64,000 bases of DNA from Cytobacillus sp. IB215665 (GTDB lineage Bacteria; Bacillota; Bacilli; Bacillales; SM2101): NCBI RefSeq assembly GCF_033963835.1, contig NZ_JAXBME010000011.1:1-64000 (forward strand), written 5' to 3'. This document shows, piece by piece, positions 47,346 through 55,973 of the stretch. Below the pieces are notes generated by a model. The model was given only the letters and a program-made list of their open reading frames with translations, was not told the DNA's origin and searched no databases. How positions within the stretch are numbered: position 1 is the stretch's first letter; every line of letters starts with the position of its first letter. The position numbers were made by a program, and so were the translations under genes.

Positions 47346-47737
47346 AAGTTACCAAGCCAAAAGAAATTCTCCATCAGCTTGAAAAGGTTTATAACAATCT
47401 TTTTTATGAGGAGGATGAATCTATGCCTACTTGTCATATATACGGGCAGCAATCGTGGCATGGAAATGCATTTTTAATTGCTAATCGTGCTGCTTTAACC
47501 GAACTACGAGAGGCAATCGATACTGCGTTAAATTACGAAGAGGCAAGATTAACTTTAGCTCCTTCCGATGATGAAGGGTATGATTTTTTTATAAAATGTA
47601 CAGAAGAAGATTTCAAATGGGAAATGTTAGAGATGCCATATCATGATAGGGTATGCTACCAACCTGATGAAACGGTCAACCTTCCACCATATAAAACTTT
47701 TAAGAAATATAAACGTTTTTTTAGTAGAGGTAAGTAA
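47330..47737 (+). CDS. Hypothetical protein, possibly immunity-like
   Basis: 135 residues. The conserved-looking core is MPTCHIYGQQSWHGNAFLI near residue 32, followed by NRAALTELREAIDTAL and an acidic C-terminus. ATG 47330 overlaps the upstream gene; ATG 47423 has a better GAGGAGG site, but the codons between the two look protein-coding (KEILHQLEKVYNNLFY). The function is unknown. Its place beside a DUF6980 gene suggests an immunity cluster. Confidence 0.6.
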   Translation: MDTYLEVTKPKEILHQLEKVYNNLFYEEDESMPTCHIYGQQSWHGNAFLIANRAALTELREAIDTALNYEEARLTLAPSDDEGYDFFIKCTEEDFKWEMLEMPYHDRVCYQPDETVNLPPYKTFKKYKRFFSRGK

Positions 47738-47821
47738 ATAGGTTAGCTATTTAAAATAAATGATCATAATCTTTCTAACAAATTCCATTAGCATAATGTA
47801 ATTTGGTTTATATAAGGATTA

Positions 47822-47899
47822 AAAACTTATATTATATTTGAGTTGGGATACAATTCTATGATGTTATGTATCCCGTTAACAATATATAATATAAGTTTT
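47822..47899. terminator. Long two-tier hairpin between converging genes
   Basis: Outer arms AAAACTTATATTATAT (47822-47837) and ATATAATATAAGTTTT (47884-47899) are perfect 16-base complements. An inner GGGATACA/TGTATCCC stem lies at 47845-47852 and 47867-47874. It lies between converging genes and may end transcription in both directions. Confidence 0.7.
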
Positions 47900-47931
47900 C
47901 ATTAACATGACGTCCTTGTTTTTAAGAGTGC

Positions 47932-48561
47932 TTACATATTACAAGTTACTAACCAATTTCTATCTAACTGTACTAAATTCTCGTTCATTTGGCTTATATG
48001 TTCCTTTATTGTTAATTTTTCATTGAATTTGGGTAATAAGTTTTTTATGTATGTGTGATCCACTTCTTTATTATTCCATAATGAAGCTATTAAATATGAA
48101 TAATGATTATTACTAAACATCCATCCTAGCATATCTTTATATTCATTCATTTTTATATCACATAATGAATTTTGACTCTGTTCAAAATGGTTTTGCTTCT
48201 CTTTTGTACAGGGGTCTTTTTCGACGTGTAAAAATGTTGCTTTTTGTAAAACCTCACTTATATTAAAGTTCAATACGTTTAAATTGTTTTCAAAAATTTC
48301 AACTTTAATACTATCATACTCGTTCATTTGGTCATTACCTTCTATTATTGCATCATGCTTATTCTTCATGAATAACTTATATGAGGAATGATTCTTCCAA
48401 AAAGCGATTATACATGCTTTAGTAGGTGTATTTATATCCCATCCTCCAATTTGACCTAGAAAACCATCTATATTTTGGAGTGATCTCCATTGTTCTTGTG
48501 CAATTGAAAACTGTCTTTTCTTATGTAATGGTACATTACAAACGATCCATTTAATTAACAT
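47932..48561 (-). CDS. YdbC-like DUF4937 protein
   Basis: 209 residues. The N-terminal half matches the DUF4937/YdbC pattern: MLIKWIVCNVP, then QWRSLQNIDGFLGQIGGWD, FWKNHSSYKLFMKNKHD and VEIFENNLNV. This is a ferredoxin-like fold related to antibiotic-biosynthesis monooxygenases. The C-terminal half adds HVEKDPCTKEKQNHFEQSQ and the later motif MLGWMFSNN. Catalytic activity is not established. GAGGTGATAGG precedes the minus-strand ATG. Confidence 0.75.
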   Translation of the reverse strand: MLIKWIVCNVPLHKKRQFSIAQEQWRSLQNIDGFLGQIGGWDINTPTKACIIAFWKNHSSYKLFMKNKHDAIIEGNDQMNEYDSIKVEIFENNLNVLNFNISEVLQKATFLHVEKDPCTKEKQNHFEQSQNSLCDIKMNEYKDMLGWMFSNNHYSYLIASLWNNKEVDHTYIKNLLPKFNEKLTIKEHISQMNENLVQLDRNWLVTCNM

Positions 48562-48967
48562 CCTATCACCTCATTACAGATTTTAAAAAATTTACAAGGA
48601 CTGTACACTCCTTCAATCTTGTACTACTTTTACAATAATTACATCAATAGGATGAAGTAATTTATATACGACTTTTGATGTAGGTCCTTGAGTATAGCAA
48701 TAGTAGCTCTTATTATGCATATTAGAGCAGGGTTGAAAAATATTTGCTGTAAAAAATAGTTATCTAGTTGGTTCGTGTGAGTTTCTGATTTTTTGGGTGC
48801 TAGTTTCTCTAAAATAATGGTTTTAAAATGTCTAATTATTGTTAACTTAAACAATGGTTGAAATAATAACAAAATATGTAAATGTTATGTTTTTGGCTAA
48901 ATAAGTGTCTACGGACAAAGCTAGGTTTTTTTAATTCGCTAGTGAGGTAATAGAAAGGAGGAAAGAA
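48562..48967. other. Intergenic region
   Basis: About 400 bases. A 77-codon minus-strand frame at 48639-48872 has no ribosome-binding site and no recognised family, so it is not called. I see no RNA motif here. Confidence 0.4.
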
Positions 48968-49544
48968 ATGAAATTACTTCAAAGTTTAATAGACCAAGCT
49001 AAAAACCCAAGAGGGAGGTTAGGTTCTTATATGCTGAAGATAATGAACGTTGCCCATCTTGGCATAAACAAATGGGCACTGGAGAACATACAAATGGTAG
49101 AAGAAGCTGTTATATTAGACATAGGCTGCGGTTGTGGTAAAACAGTGCAATTATTATTTAATATGAATGCAAACGGAACAGTTTATGACATAGATTGTGC
49201 CGAACAGGCAGTAAAAGAATCGATTTAAGCTAACAATGGAGATGTTGCTAAGGAGAAAGTGTGCATATATCATGCAACTGTAAATGACTTGTCACTTTCA
49301 CATAAACACTCATTACTTTTGGTCTGATATAGAGATTAGAGTGAAGGAAGTTTTTAGGGTGTTGAAGTCGGGTGGGATCTTCTTAATCGTTGCAGAGAAA
49401 TACAAAATCAACTATCACATGCAATTCTATAATACTAAAGAGAATATGGAACAATTACTAATATCAACAGGTTTTAGTTCGGTTACTTTTTATGAAAACA
49501 CAGCAAGGGGCTGGCTTTGTATTGAGGGCAGGAAATTTACTTAA
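48968..49544 (+). pseudogene. Broken class I SAM-dependent methyltransferase
   Basis: The first frame (48968-49228) starts after AAAGGAGG and carries the SAM motif VILDIGCGCGKTVQLL, then stops at TAA 49226. The same frame continues to a plausible segment (ANNGDVAKEKVCIYHATVNDLSLSHKH). The family then expects a stretch like FDLI...QT before HYFWSD, and those residues are missing. A second frame (49284-49544) resumes with HYFWSDIEIRVKEVFRVLKSGGIFLIV and runs to the normal C-terminus. One in-frame stop plus a short deletion with frameshift explains this. The product is probably non-functional. Confidence 0.8.
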
Positions 49545-49742
49545 GTATGTATTTAAGTACTTAAATCATTGAGCTTCGGAGGGCCTGCAGAACTCTGTTC
49601 CTTACATAATTATCATGTTAGTAAAACAAAGTACCATGGGACAAGTAAGGTGAAAATAATTGACCAATAGTTATATAAAAAGTTAATATAAACACAATGA
49701 ACACAATTAATTTCACGTATATAAGATTGAGAGGTAGTAGCT

Positions 49743-49964
49743 TTGAAATCATTTTATCATTATCTTATGACTTATAGGGAGCCTAAAGCTAAGACTGATA
49801 TCGGGCGCTTTGCTAACAATGCTTATGAAGATCATGGATTTCCTAAAAATTCTTTTGAATATAATGAAATTAGTACGTATTTAGAAATGAATGGATCTTA
49901 CTTAGCCAGTATGTCAATATTTGATACAGCTTGGGAGCTATATAGAGCTCATGAGGAACATTAG
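49743..49964 (+). CDS. yozE: YozE family protein (UPF0346)
   Basis: A 73-residue helical protein with the YozE pattern SFYHYLMTYREPKAKTDIGRFANNAYED, and STYLEMNGSYLASMSIFDTAWELY. The TTG start follows GAGGTAG. The function is unknown. In B. subtilis yozE lies near yodN and kamA, as here. Confidence 0.92.
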   Translation: MKSFYHYLMTYREPKAKTDIGRFANNAYEDHGFPKNSFEYNEISTYLEMNGSYLASMSIFDTAWELYRAHEEH

Positions 49965-50077
49965 AAATAAAACTTAGAAATATCCTGTCATGAAGTTAAA
50001 TTGATTTATCCCTCTTCTGATCTAGCTGCATATAATAATGTATTAGAATGTAGCTTACAGCAAGGGGGCTAATACAT

Positions 50078-50752
50078 TTGAAGAATGAAAAAAACCCACA
50101 ATTTAAAGTCGGTGATGTAGTTGTCATTTCAAAATATGGTACTGTTGGGATGATTACAAATGTCACTATGATAGATGGATTAATTTTATATGAAGTGAAT
50201 TACAGTGATCAGTTATATGTTCAAAATGCGATTCAATTATTAGCTGATTATGAAAATAATGTTGAAATTGAAAAAATGGAAATTGATTATAAATTTTACT
50301 TTGGTGATATTGTGAAAGTGTTGGAATATGGAAACACCTTATTTAAAGTAATAGGTATTAGAACAGAAATATGGCATTATCAAGCTGAGGTTGCTGTAGA
50401 TATCATTTATGAACTCGTAAGCATTAATGAGGGCGAGTGGCTTGAAGTCAGTGAAGAAGAGCTAGTTTTATTATCTGATAAAGATAGTAGTGAAGTATTA
50501 ACAAAAAAGCATGTAACGTTAAAATATTTAAAACATCAGGAATTAGATCATTTTTCACCTTCCTATGTAGAAGAATCTGATCAAAGTAGGACGTATATTA
50601 AAAAAAAATATTTACAACTGATTGACTACTATTTAGATATTTATAACGACTACAAACGTCTATATGAAACATTCCAGGATGAGGAATATAAAAAAATAAT
50701 GGATATTATTTTCTATCATTTAGAAAAACTATCACTTTATTTAAGTAGATAA
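50078..50752 (+). CDS. yodN: YodN-like hypothetical protein
   Basis: 224 residues. Two similar N-terminal modules, each an SH3-like strand pattern (FKVGDVVVISKYGTVGMITNV; FYFGDIVKVLEYGNTLFKVIG), resemble KOW-type folds. A helical C-terminus follows (KKKYLQLIDYYLDIYNDYKRLYE). Naming rests on neighbours (yozE, yozD, kamA) and length close to YodN, so it is moderate. TTG 50078 follows AAGGGGG. Confidence 0.65.
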   Translation: MKNEKNPQFKVGDVVVISKYGTVGMITNVTMIDGLILYEVNYSDQLYVQNAIQLLADYENNVEIEKMEIDYKFYFGDIVKVLEYGNTLFKVIGIRTEIWHYQAEVAVDIIYELVSINEGEWLEVSEEELVLLSDKDSSEVLTKKHVTLKYLKHQELDHFSPSYVEESDQSRTYIKKKYLQLIDYYLDIYNDYKRLYETFQDEEYKKIMDIIFYHLEKLSLYLSR

Positions 50753-50757
50753 TAACT

Positions 50758-50937
50758 TTACAATTGAAAAAAATTAATTAAGATGTAGATCAAGTATGGC
50801 AAACCAACGTATTTTATGCATGTAAACATCCCATTTGTCACCTTTTCTAATAAACTGTCAAAAGCTTGTCCACTAACAACATTCATCTCCTCACTTTCCG
50901 CATGAGGCTTTACATAAGTTATTTGCTTTGCATACAT
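50758..50937 (-). CDS. Small membrane protein, 59 residues
   Basis: A minus-strand gene. AGGAGGG lies 6 bases before the ATG at 50937. The N-terminal half is soluble (MYAKQITYVKPHAESEEMNV) and the C-terminal half forms a helix (GLPYLIYILINFFQL). It ends 5 bases after the stop of the converging yodN gene. No family is recognised. Confidence 0.6.
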   Translation of the reverse strand: MYAKQITYVKPHAESEEMNVVSGQAFDSLLEKVTNGMFTCIKYVGLPYLIYILINFFQL

Positions 50938-51136
50938 ACATAACCCTCCTAAAAAGCTTAACTTTTATTACACGATATGTAATGTCTTAACATAATATAC
51001 ATGATTTACAAAGATTCTTTTCATTTACTGTTCCACTCACATTTGAATAACTGATGTGTAGGATATGAATTTTATAGTGTTTAGAGAAGAAGATATGCCC
51101 CGAACATTAGGAATATCTTAATTAGCTCAAATTACA

Positions 51137-51291
51137 AGGCTCTTTTCGTAAGCTATATTCCTTTAGTTCCAAAAGTAGAAGATAAAGATGTTGTTTTAAT
51201 CAACAGTCATCGTTTTATAGAAGAAAGATGCCAAGTCTTTTTAGTACGAAACCATCCTATTTTAAAAACCAACAATTAATGCGAATAAACC
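51137..51291 (+). repeat. Intergenic repeat family, copy 7
   Basis: The best forward copy. It begins GGCTCTTTTCGTAAGCTATA at 51138, contains GTCATCGTTTTATAGAAG and AAGATGCCAAGTCTTTTT, and ends with CAACAATTAATGCGAATAAA. Confidence 0.85.
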
Positions 51292-51387
51292 GTTTGCAAA
51301 AAATAATGTTTGTGTCATGATGTAAATCTTTTGGTATATCGTAAAAATATTACACATAAACCTGTAAAAAAGGAGGCGGTAAATGTA

Positions 51388-51561
51388 ATGAGTGAAATCA
51401 ATGTAGTGATTGATACAGAAGAAATTGCTGAGTTTTTCTTTAATGAATTACTAAAGAGAGGACATATTCCACAAGCAGAAGATCTCTTAGATATAGCAGA
51501 TATCACTTTTGAATATTTACTGAAGAAGAACATCATTGACGAGGAATTTGATGCCGATTAA
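51388..51561 (+). CDS. yozD: YozD family protein
   Basis: 57 residues matching YozD: INVVIDTEEIAEFFFNELL, then ADITFEYLLKKNIIDEE. It is a small acidic helical protein of unknown function. ATG 51388 follows AAAAGGAGG. In B. subtilis it lies beside yodN and yozE. Confidence 0.85.
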   Translation: MSEINVVIDTEEIAEFFFNELLKRGHIPQAEDLLDIADITFEYLLKKNIIDEEFDAD

Positions 51562-51660
51562 GACTCTAAAAAATTTATTGAAAATACTTCCTATTTGAAC
51601 ATGCTGTTTATAGTATAATATGATTAGTCAATGTATTTGCGAAAATGGGAGGATATGAAT

Positions 51661-52431
51661 ATGTCATTTTTTAATAAAATGTTTGCAAGTATTGGAATTG
51701 GATCGACGACAGTTGATACAAAACTGTATAATGACCGATTAGTAGCTGGTGAAGAAGTAAAAGGTGTTGTTGAACTAACTGGTGGTAATGTTGATCAGGA
51801 CATCGATTCAATCTATTTGTCTGTCAAAACAACTTATATTAAAGAAGTTAATGATACAAAGGTTAATAGACAAGTTGATATTGGAAAGTTTAAAATTAAT
51901 GAACCTTTTACAATAAAGGCTGGAGAAGCAAAAGAAATCCCGTTTTCATTTGAGCTACCTATTGACACTCCTGTAACAATGGGTAAAACAAAAGTATGGA
52001 TTCAAACAGGATTAGACATTAAAAATGCTGTTGATCCTAGTGACAAGGATTACATTCAAGTAGAGCCGATGCCTTTAACAACTGCTATATTTAAATCAAT
52101 TAACGAACTTGGTTTTCGTCTGCGCGAAGTTGAAAGTGAACAAGCTCCGTATAGTATGAAAGGGCGTTTACCATTTATTCAAGAGTTTGAGTTTTTTCCA
52201 ACGAGTGGACCATTTCGAGGTAAGTTAGATGAGTTGGAGTTAGTATTCTTCCCTCAATCACATGACAGTGTTGAAGTACTTATGGAAGTAGACCGTAGAG
52301 CGAGAGGTTTAGGTGGCTTTTTAGCAGAAGCATTGGAAATGGACGAATCCAACATCCGTTTTACAGTTACAACTAATGATATGAATTATCTTACACAAAA
52401 GATGAAAGAACTAATCGAGAGATACTGCTAA
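51661..52431 (+). CDS. spo0M: Sporulation-control protein Spo0M
   Basis: A 256-residue arrestin-like beta-sandwich protein. The N-terminus MSFFNKMFASIGIGSTTVDTKL and the strand GEEVKGVVELTGGNVDQDIDSIYL are the Spo0M hallmark. It influences the onset of sporulation in B. subtilis. GGGAGG lies 8 bases before ATG 51661; upstream in-frame ATGs lack a site. Confidence 0.93.
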   Translation: MSFFNKMFASIGIGSTTVDTKLYNDRLVAGEEVKGVVELTGGNVDQDIDSIYLSVKTTYIKEVNDTKVNRQVDIGKFKINEPFTIKAGEAKEIPFSFELPIDTPVTMGKTKVWIQTGLDIKNAVDPSDKDYIQVEPMPLTTAIFKSINELGFRLREVESEQAPYSMKGRLPFIQEFEFFPTSGPFRGKLDELELVFFPQSHDSVEVLMEVDRRARGLGGFLAEALEMDESNIRFTVTTNDMNYLTQKMKELIERYC

Positions 52432-52443
52432 ATAGAATGGTAA

Positions 52444-52486
52444 GAAAGTCAAAAGGTTGATTTAAAGCTCAACCTTTTGACTTTTC
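52444..52486. terminator. Bidirectional terminator between spo0M and the phosphodiesterase gene
   Basis: AAGTCAAAAGGTTGA pairs with TCAACCTTTTGACTT around an 8-base loop, with T-rich or A-rich flanks on either side. It overlaps the last codons of the converging gene. Confidence 0.9.
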
Positions 52487-53371
52487 TTCGTGTGAATTAA
52501 ACTGTTCACTTGAGCTCCCTGATGGCATAACGCAAAAATTTTCGTATAGTATTAATTGTTTATTTGCCATATCATTCTTAGTCATTAGTCTATTACTAAT
52601 GATTCCGTCAATCGGTTCGTTTATAGCAAGCCTGTTTGCAGTTTCAGAACGATCAATCGTCCAAGCAAAAATGCTGACATCAATAGAATGGGCTGTTTTT
52701 ATTAGTACGTCTGTTACAAAATACTTATGAACTGATATGAAATCAAATATACCTGAATATTGTAGGATTTGATAAGGTGAGGTTGATTTATTTATAATGA
52801 TTCCGGAAGAAATAGAAGGGAGCAGTGAATGGAATTTCACGATAGAGGCTTCGTTAAATGATTGTACTTTAATATGCTGGAGCATGTTTTGTTCGTTTTG
52901 GTATTGTTGAAGTAGTTGCACTATTTTTTCTTCTATACCTGGATAATGTGAAGGGTTTTTAATTTCAATCATAATGCCAATATATCGGCTATATTGTTCT
53001 ATAACATCTGACAATATAGGTATTTGTTGATTTGCATATTTTGTATGAAACCAACTACCTGCATCCAACTGCTGTAATTCTGTTAGTGTTAAGTTTTTTA
53101 CATAACCAGTTCCATTTGTCGTTCTGTCAACCGTTAGATCGTGAATAATGACTAAATGCGAGTCTTTTGTCATTTGCACATCAACTTCTATATAATCAGC
53201 ATCCATTTTAACTGCCTTATCGAATGCTGCAAAAGTATTTTCTGGTGCATAAGCAGATGCACCACGGTGGGCTATAAATATGATAGAGTCATTTATTAAC
53301 ATTTGCCCATAGACAAATGCCGAGGAAAGAAAAAAATAAATACTGAACAACATTAACATTAGCTTATACAT
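52469..53371 (-). CDS. glpQ: Glycerophosphodiester phosphodiesterase
   Basis: 300 residues with an N-terminal signal peptide (to about residue 22). The catalytic motif is IAHRGASAYAPENTFAAF, the metal ligands are in YIEVDVQMTKDSHLVIIHD, and the later IEIKNP motif is typical. Exported enzymes of this family release glycerol 3-phosphate from glycerophosphodiesters or teichoic acid. The presence of ltaS in the window makes teichoic acid turnover a possible role. The symbol is provisional. Confidence 0.88.
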   Translation of the reverse strand: MYKLMLMLFSIYFFLSSAFVYGQMLINDSIIFIAHRGASAYAPENTFAAFDKAVKMDADYIEVDVQMTKDSHLVIIHDLTVDRTTNGTGYVKNLTLTELQQLDAGSWFHTKYANQQIPILSDVIEQYSRYIGIMIEIKNPSHYPGIEEKIVQLLQQYQNEQNMLQHIKVQSFNEASIVKFHSLLPSISSGIIINKSTSPYQILQYSGIFDFISVHKYFVTDVLIKTAHSIDVSIFAWTIDRSETANRLAINEPIDGIISNRLMTKNDMANKQLILYENFCVMPSGSSSEQFNSHEEKSKG

Positions 53372-53714
53372 CGCGTCCTCCTTCCCTTATTAAAATTACA
53401 TTATTATATGCAAGCTTAAACGAACATGTAAACATGCTTAGGAATATTTTTACTTAATAAGTTTGATGTTTTGTGCCCGCTATTCCGATGAACTTAATAA
53501 TTCTTTTTATAAATCACGTTAGTTCAGATCCGTGCTACGCATAAGTCTAAAATGGAGCAGTACATAGAGCTAAAGGAGATAATAAACCTGGAAAGCACAA
53601 TAATTGTTGAGTAAATCCATTAGTTTCAGTTCTTCAGATGAATAATTGGAACTTTTATTATGTTAAATAGACAAGCTAGATGAGACCAACATACGATAAT
53701 ATGGGCAACTATGG

Positions 53715-53720
53715 TATAAT
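53715..53720 (+). promoter_or_regulatory. Toxin promoter, copy 1 (extended -10)
   Basis: TATGGTATAAT is an extended -10 element; TATAAT lies at 53715-53720. Transcription should start near 53727, giving a leader of about 62 bases. The same element occurs at 56659-56664 in copy 2. Confidence 0.7.
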
Positions 53721-53788
53721 TGGAATACAATAGTTCGGTAGCTAAAGGTTGGTCGGCTTCATACTCCTTGCGAAGGGAGGTGATGCCT

Positions 53789-53875
53789 ATGTTGACTACA
53801 TTTGAAGGGATAATGCTCATGATTGCTTTTGCAACATTAATCGTAGCGATTCTTTCATTTCAACATAAAAAATAG
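53789..53875 (+). CDS. Holin-like type I toxin, copy 1
   Basis: A 28-residue single-helix peptide, MLTTFEGIMLMIAFATLIVAILS then a basic tail QHKK. It matches the putative holin-like toxin family that includes TxpA of B. subtilis, whose members damage the membrane. The ribosome-binding site AAGGGAGG is 8 bases upstream and can pair with ACTCCTT in the leader. The gene ends in a hairpin formed by TAGACCGC and GCGGTCTA. Confidence 0.85.
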   Translation: MLTTFEGIMLMIAFATLIVAILSFQHKK

Positions 53876-53910
53876 ACCGCCCTTAACGGAATAGGGTTGC
53901 GGTCTATCTT
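53872..53910. terminator. Toxin/antitoxin bidirectional terminator, copy 1
   Basis: ATAGACCGC pairs with GCGGTCTAT, flanked by A-rich and T-rich runs. It can terminate the toxin mRNA on the plus strand and the antisense RNA on the minus strand. Confidence 0.8.
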
Positions 53911-54024
53911 TTTAGATATATCAGCCGATCCTCTGAAGAATCGTCTATTGTAGGACCGTTAGTGTTGCGAGCACTTGCGGTCTTTCTTATTGTATGCAGT
54001 TACTGCTAGTCTATGATTAGAATA
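53876..54024 (-). ncRNA. Antisense antitoxin RNA, copy 1 (predicted)
   Basis: On the minus strand a promoter-like TTGTAC (54048-54043) and TATTCT (54024-54019) are 18 bases apart. The predicted RNA contains the GACCG/CGGTC stem-loop (about 53954-53982) and runs toward the toxin gene, ending at the shared hairpin near 53872. This is the ratA-like arrangement. The ends are inferred. Confidence 0.6.
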
Positions 54025-54255
54025 TCATAATTGTTGGAAAATGTACAACCTAGGAAACTTCCTAACCCAAAAAGGGATATCCTTTTTTGAAGGGTATTCA
54101 TCTTCATAACGTTTATTATTAGCTAAAAAATCTAATCCTTCCTCTGTAAGTTTTGCTCCACCTAAAAATATATCGGTAAAAGTAATAATTTCTCCCTTAA
54201 TGTAATTATGCTCTTTAATGTAGTGAATTACTTTTCTAAATTCATAATATTTCAT
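54025..54255 (-). CDS. YjcQ-like protein, C-terminus inside the cassette
   Basis: 76 residues resembling the YjcQ family in its LTEEGLDFLANN segment, but shorter and without a good ribosome-binding site. Its last residues (LYIFQQL) are encoded inside the conserved end of the toxin cassette (54025-54048). This suggests that the cassette provided its stop codon. It may be a truncated gene. Confidence 0.4.
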   Translation of the reverse strand: MKYYEFRKVIHYIKEHNYIKGEIITFTDIFLGGAKLTEEGLDFLANNKRYEDEYPSKKDIPFWVRKFPRLYIFQQL

Positions 54256-54541
54256 ATTGTAGTCTTGTGCCTTAGGTAAATTTGATTGATGTATTTCCCT
54301 TAAAATACTTTAAATTAGATGCATTAATATCCCTCCCAAAATAAATATAGTAAAGTTTGAGTGAAGTTATTATATGTATACATTATTCAAGGCTAGTATA
54401 TTTTATAGTGGTTATTGGAAAATATGGAGTATAAACATAGACTTAAGTACATTTTTGTTACTTTATTATGATAGTCCAGCCTTCTACAGCAAATATCCAT
54501 ACAAATAAAATAAATACTATTATAGAAGGTGAAAATTTCTA

Positions 54542-55126
54542 ATGAATGATAAAAATTGTACATGTAGAGTAGTTCCACCACCACCACAAGGTCCACAAGG
54601 ACAACCTGGGAAACAGGGTCCACAAGGACCAATGGGTAACCCAGGAACACCTGGTAGTGCACTAGGTATTTGCGGTCTTTTTAACACATCCGCTACGCCT
54701 GTTTCAGTAAATAATATAACACAAACAGTGCTGCTTACTGATTCAAATCAACCATGTACGGGTGGCTTTATAAATAATGATGCTAATAATCCCAACGCAA
54801 TCATTCTTCCTGCTAATGGCTTTTATCAAATCACATACGGCATGATTTGTCTAGTAGAAGGCGGTAATCCTGATATTGGGAGAGATGGGCAACTACTTGG
54901 ATTTAAAATCTATAATGGAACAAGCGTGTTTGATGAATCTAGTACAATTATAGACAATACACCTGACAACGCCTCTGATCTAGGTATACCTATATCGAAA
55001 ACTTTTCTTTATCATGGGATGATGGGAGAACCCATTACTATACAGGTATCCAATCTTATCAATGAAATTCCTAATTTAACACCAACTTACTTTAGACCAT
55101 ATCTAACGATAATCAGGTACACATAA
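54542..55126 (+). CDS. Collagen-like exosporium-type protein
   Basis: 194 residues. A short N-terminal leader with CTCRVVPPPP is followed by about eight Gly-X-Y triplets (residues about 17-40: GPQGQPGKQGPQGPMGNPG) and a beta-rich C-terminal domain of about 150 residues (ALGICGLFNTSATPVSV ... NGFYQITYGMICL). This layout matches BclA-like glycoproteins of the spore surface, with a TNF-like trimer-forming domain. The collagen part is much shorter than in Bacillus anthracis BclA. GAAGGTG precedes the ATG. Confidence 0.8.
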   Translation: MNDKNCTCRVVPPPPQGPQGQPGKQGPQGPMGNPGTPGSALGICGLFNTSATPVSVNNITQTVLLTDSNQPCTGGFINNDANNPNAIILPANGFYQITYGMICLVEGGNPDIGRDGQLLGFKIYNGTSVFDESSTIIDNTPDNASDLGIPISKTFLYHGMMGEPITIQVSNLINEIPNLTPTYFRPYLTIIRYT

Positions 55127-55136
55127 GTAACATAAA

Positions 55137-55170
55137 GGGCACTCTCCAATTACCAGAGTGTCTTTTTGTA
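55137..55170 (+). terminator. Terminator after the collagen-like gene
   Basis: GGCACTCT pairs with AGAGTGTC, followed by TTTTTG. Confidence 0.85.
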
Positions 55171-55637
55171 TGTATGATTTTCATTGAAGAACTGTATATG
55201 ATGTTTAAATCTAGTTTGCATAATAGAAGCAAGAGGAACTTGTGGATAGCATAGACAATCGTACATTTTTGACAAATTATAGACGATCTGTTTTTGCAAT
55301 AACCATTTTCATCAATCTCAATGATAATGATGATAACAATTGTCCTTTTCTACACAGGTAATGTTACAACCTGGTGCGTCTGATGAATTTGTCACCCGAC
55401 AATATGGTACACCAACTCCCAAAATCAGAAAGTCAAGTTTCTATTTAGCTGAAGAATTAATACAATGATATTGTGCTCACCCCTTTATGGATGGGCTCCT
55501 TCTTTGACGATGTTTGTATATAAAAAAATATGGTATGCAAATCTAATTATCTTAATAGGAGTTATGCCATTTCTTTATTTCCCGAATTTCTTACATATTT
55601 GTTGTATATAAATCTTCTAATATAAATAGTAGGAAAA
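55171..55637. other. Decayed region with a Cys-rich remnant
   Basis: On the minus strand, positions about 55435 to 55318 encode LILGVGVPYCRVTNSSDAPG followed by a Cys- and His-rich end, CNITCVEKDNCYHHYH, with no start codon in frame. I call this a possible gene remnant only. Nothing else is supported. Confidence 0.35.
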
Positions 55638-55685
55638 TCACCTTTCTTGTCGAATTGGGATTGTATATCCAATAATGAAAGGTGA
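55638..55685 (+). promoter_or_regulatory. Two-tier hairpin
   Basis: TCACCTTTC (55638-55646) pairs with GAAAGGTGA (55677-55685). Inside it ATTGGGAT pairs with ATCCAAT. A 17-codon frame starts at 55697 (MKKQAIEEMKYIKGVLP). It could be a leader structure or a terminator without a strong T-tract. Confidence 0.4.
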
Positions 55686-55973
55686 TGTCTTTTATAATGA
55701 AGAAACAAGCTATTGAAGAAATGAAGTATATAAAAGGGGTTTTGCCATAGGATAAAATAACTGAGATACAAAATTTTTCTATACTGAATTATGGACAACC
55801 GATCATCTTTCAAAGATCAAAGCGAAAAATGGGGTTACTACTGTCCGATCGACTATCATATATATCAGATGTATGTGCAGTTGGAATATTGTAAGGAATC
55901 TAAACTACAACAACTATTCGTTACATTTTTATTGGAGATTTATTACATCAATAAACTTCAGGAGGTGAAATAT

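Larger units (their letters stand above)
53625..54048 (+). repeat. Type I toxin-antitoxin cassette, copy 1
   Basis: A roughly 420-base unit whose sequence is repeated at 56570-56993. The conserved parts include AATTGGAAC near the left end, the toxin leader, the toxin gene, a hairpin, CCGTTAGTGTTGCGAGCAC and the antisense promoter region ending GGAAAATGTACAA. Confidence 0.85.

Noticed and set aside
48639-48872. 77-codon minus-strand frame
   Set aside because: No start signal, no family and mixed composition; considered as a transposase fragment but no motif supports it.
53626-53820. Minus-strand frame over toxin cassette 1
   Set aside because: A similar frame occurs over cassette 2 only because the DNA is duplicated; it is antisense to the toxin leader.
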